Part shown: positions 6,664 through 7,758 of the stretch, in pieces
Position numbering within the stretch: position 1 is the stretch's first letter
Layout: every line of letters begins with the position of its first letter
Assembly: GCA_945862495.1 (NCBI GenBank)
Contig: CAMAYM010000116.1
Span: forward strand, 1 to 7,758
Direction of reading: 5' to 3'
Origin: Bordetella parapertussis
Lineage (GTDB): Bacteria; Pseudomonadota; Gammaproteobacteria; Burkholderiales; Burkholderiaceae_B
Length of the DNA stretch: 7,758 nt
Translations under genes and position numbers: made by a program
Notes under the pieces: generated by a model
Seen by the model: only the letters and a program-made list of their open reading frames with translations
Told to the model about the DNA's origin: nothing
Databases searched by the model: none

Positions 6664-7758
6664 ATGAAGCCCATCTCCATCTACGAATTCGACGCGCTGG
6701 TGCCCACCGGGGGCGGTGCTGTCGGTGTGGATGGTGTTCATGTGGTTCCGCCAACCGTTTTTGCATGGCTTGAAGCCGAAGCCCTACGCATCGCAGACCT
6801 CGGCGAGGGGTCATGGATTCGTTTGTCACAACGCAAGGGCATGCGCGCCGTTCAGGTGACCAGCTTTGTCGGCGTCTTGCGTGCGCCCAACGGATTCCAG
6901 ATTGAGGTGCTGCCGAAGGTCGGCAAGGCTATCGGTGGCGGGGCCGTCGAGGCCATGCAGCTGTTGATCGACATGCTCTGCTGTCTGCAGCGCTTCAGGC
7001 ATGTGCAGACCGACAAGGCCAAGTTGCTGGCCCGTCGCATGCCAATGCTGGAAGTCTTCATCTCCGAGTTCTTGCGTGCAGTCGAACTGGTGGTCAAGCG
7101 TGGGCTTCAAAGTGACTACTCGGTCCGGCAGGACAATGTTTTTGCTTTGCGTGGCAAGTTGATGGTGGCAGCCCATCTGCGCCAAAACCTATTCCGGGCG
7201 GATCGATTTTTCACGCAGTTTGATGAGTTCACCACGGACCGGCCTGAAAACCGTCTGCTGCACACCGCCCTGCAACATGTGTTGCGATTGACCACGTCCC
7301 AGGAAAACCAGAAATTGGCCCGTGAGCTGGCGTTCGTGTTTGCCGGTGTACCAGTGTCTGACCAGCCGAGTGTTGATTTTCAACGGGTGCGTATTGACCG
7401 CAGCATGAGCCATTACGAAGGTGCCCTGGCGTGGGCGCGGCTCGTCTTGGGCAATGAGTCCCCGCTGACCGGCTCAGGTAATCATTCTGCGCCTTCCTTG
7501 CTGTTCCCGATGGAGGCATTGTTCGAGGCCTTCGTCGCAAAGCACCTGCAAAAGCAGGTCAGCCATGGCTTTGTGCTCAAGACACAGGCCCGCAGCCACT
7601 ACTTGGTTCGCCATCAAGAGCAGGACTGGTTCCGGATGAAGCCAGACCTGCTGATTCATGACGACCATGCCAACCGACTGGTGCTTGACACCAAGTGGAA
7701 GTTGCTTGATGGTGTGAAAGCTAACGGATCCGACAAGTATGGCCTGTCACAGGCTGAC
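6664..7758 (+). CDS. mcrC: McrC nuclease subunit, cut off by the window end
   Basis: The frame is open from ATG 6664 to the last base: 365 codons with no stop, so the gene continues beyond the window. McrC binds the McrB ring, stimulates its GTPase and cuts DNA. The N-terminal half begins MKPISIYEFDALV and contains the McrC-like segment GFQIEVLPKVG, then LRGKLMVAAHLRQN and FDEFTTDRPENRLLHTAL. The C-terminal half carries the PD-(D/E)XK nuclease: MEALFEAFV, then P-D328 (MKPDLLI), D342-T-K344 (LVLDTKWK) and S-Q363 in KYGLSQAD, all in the expected order, so the catalytic site looks intact. The ATG lies seven bases after the mcrB stop without a convincing Shine-Dalgarno, suggesting coupling. Only the last helices of the nuclease fold and any C-terminal extension are missing. 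Confidence 0.93.
   Translation, partial: MKPISIYEFDALVPTGGGAVGVDGVHVVPPTVFAWLEAEALRIADLGEGSWIRLSQRKGMRAVQVTSFVGVLRAPNGFQIEVLPKVGKAIGGGAVEAMQLLIDMLCCLQRFRHVQTDKAKLLARRMPMLEVFISEFLRAVELVVKRGLQSDYSVRQDNVFALRGKLMVAAHLRQNLFRADRFFTQFDEFTTDRPENRLLHTALQHVLRLTTSQENQKLARELAFVFAGVPVSDQPSVDFQRVRIDRSMSHYEGALAWARLVLGNESPLTGSGNHSAPSLLFPMEALFEAFVAKHLQKQVSHGFVLKTQARSHYLVRHQEQDWFRMKPDLLIHDDHANRLVLDTKWKLLDGVKANGSDKYGLSQAD

Noticed and set aside
4161..7758. Assignment to a coiled-coil (CoCoNuT-type) McrBC variant
   Set aside because: McrB has no long heptad-repeat coiled coil, and no additional helicase or RNA-nuclease gene is present in the visible part of the operon.

Overview
The window reads as part of a chromosomal defence island from a Gram-negative bacterium. 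Moderate-to-high GC, codon choice and the general look of the proteins suggest a betaproteobacterium (Burkholderiales-like). That placement is an impression from the sequence, not a database match. All six genes lie on the + strand and are packed tightly, with no gene-free stretch longer than about 155 bases. No tRNA, rRNA, CRISPR array, insertion sequence or transposase is visible.

Layout: (1) Positions 1-155 are non-coding. They hold a perfect 13-bp inverted repeat at the left edge, then a sigma70-like promoter whose -35 hexamer forms one arm of a small inverted repeat (a possible operator), then a strong Shine-Dalgarno sequence. (2) 156-802 is a VapBC-type toxin-antitoxin pair: an AbrB/SpoVT-fold antitoxin and a PIN-domain ribonuclease with all four acidic residues, overlapping by one base. 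(3) 823-3957 is a single-chain restriction-modification enzyme of about 1,044 residues. It has an N-terminal PD-(D/E)XK nuclease, an N6-adenine methyltransferase (DPATGTGTF, NPPY) and a C-terminal specificity region ending in the block typical of type ISP enzymes. The SF2 helicase of true type ISP enzymes is absent, so by architecture it is closer to type IIG/IIL. (4) 3954-4130 is an unrecognised 58-codon ORF that overlaps the stop of the enzyme gene by ATGA. (5) 4161-6656 is a long McrB-family AAA+ GTPase with a roughly 370-residue N-terminal region and an extra insert of about 125 residues inside the AAA+ core. (6) 6664 to the right edge is McrC, the partner PD-(D/E)XK nuclease, cut off by the window end just after its catalytic residues.

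How they could work together (inference): the restriction-modification enzyme would attack DNA lacking its own adenine methylation, while McrBC would attack DNA carrying foreign modified bases. A phage escaping one by modifying its genome would be exposed to the other. The toxin-antitoxin pair at the head of the same transcription direction could stabilise the island or act as a back-up. The parts are known families. The less ordinary features are the helicase-less ISP-like enzyme with an AT-richer specificity segment, the conserved-looking slot for a tiny protein between the two systems, and the extra modules in McrB.
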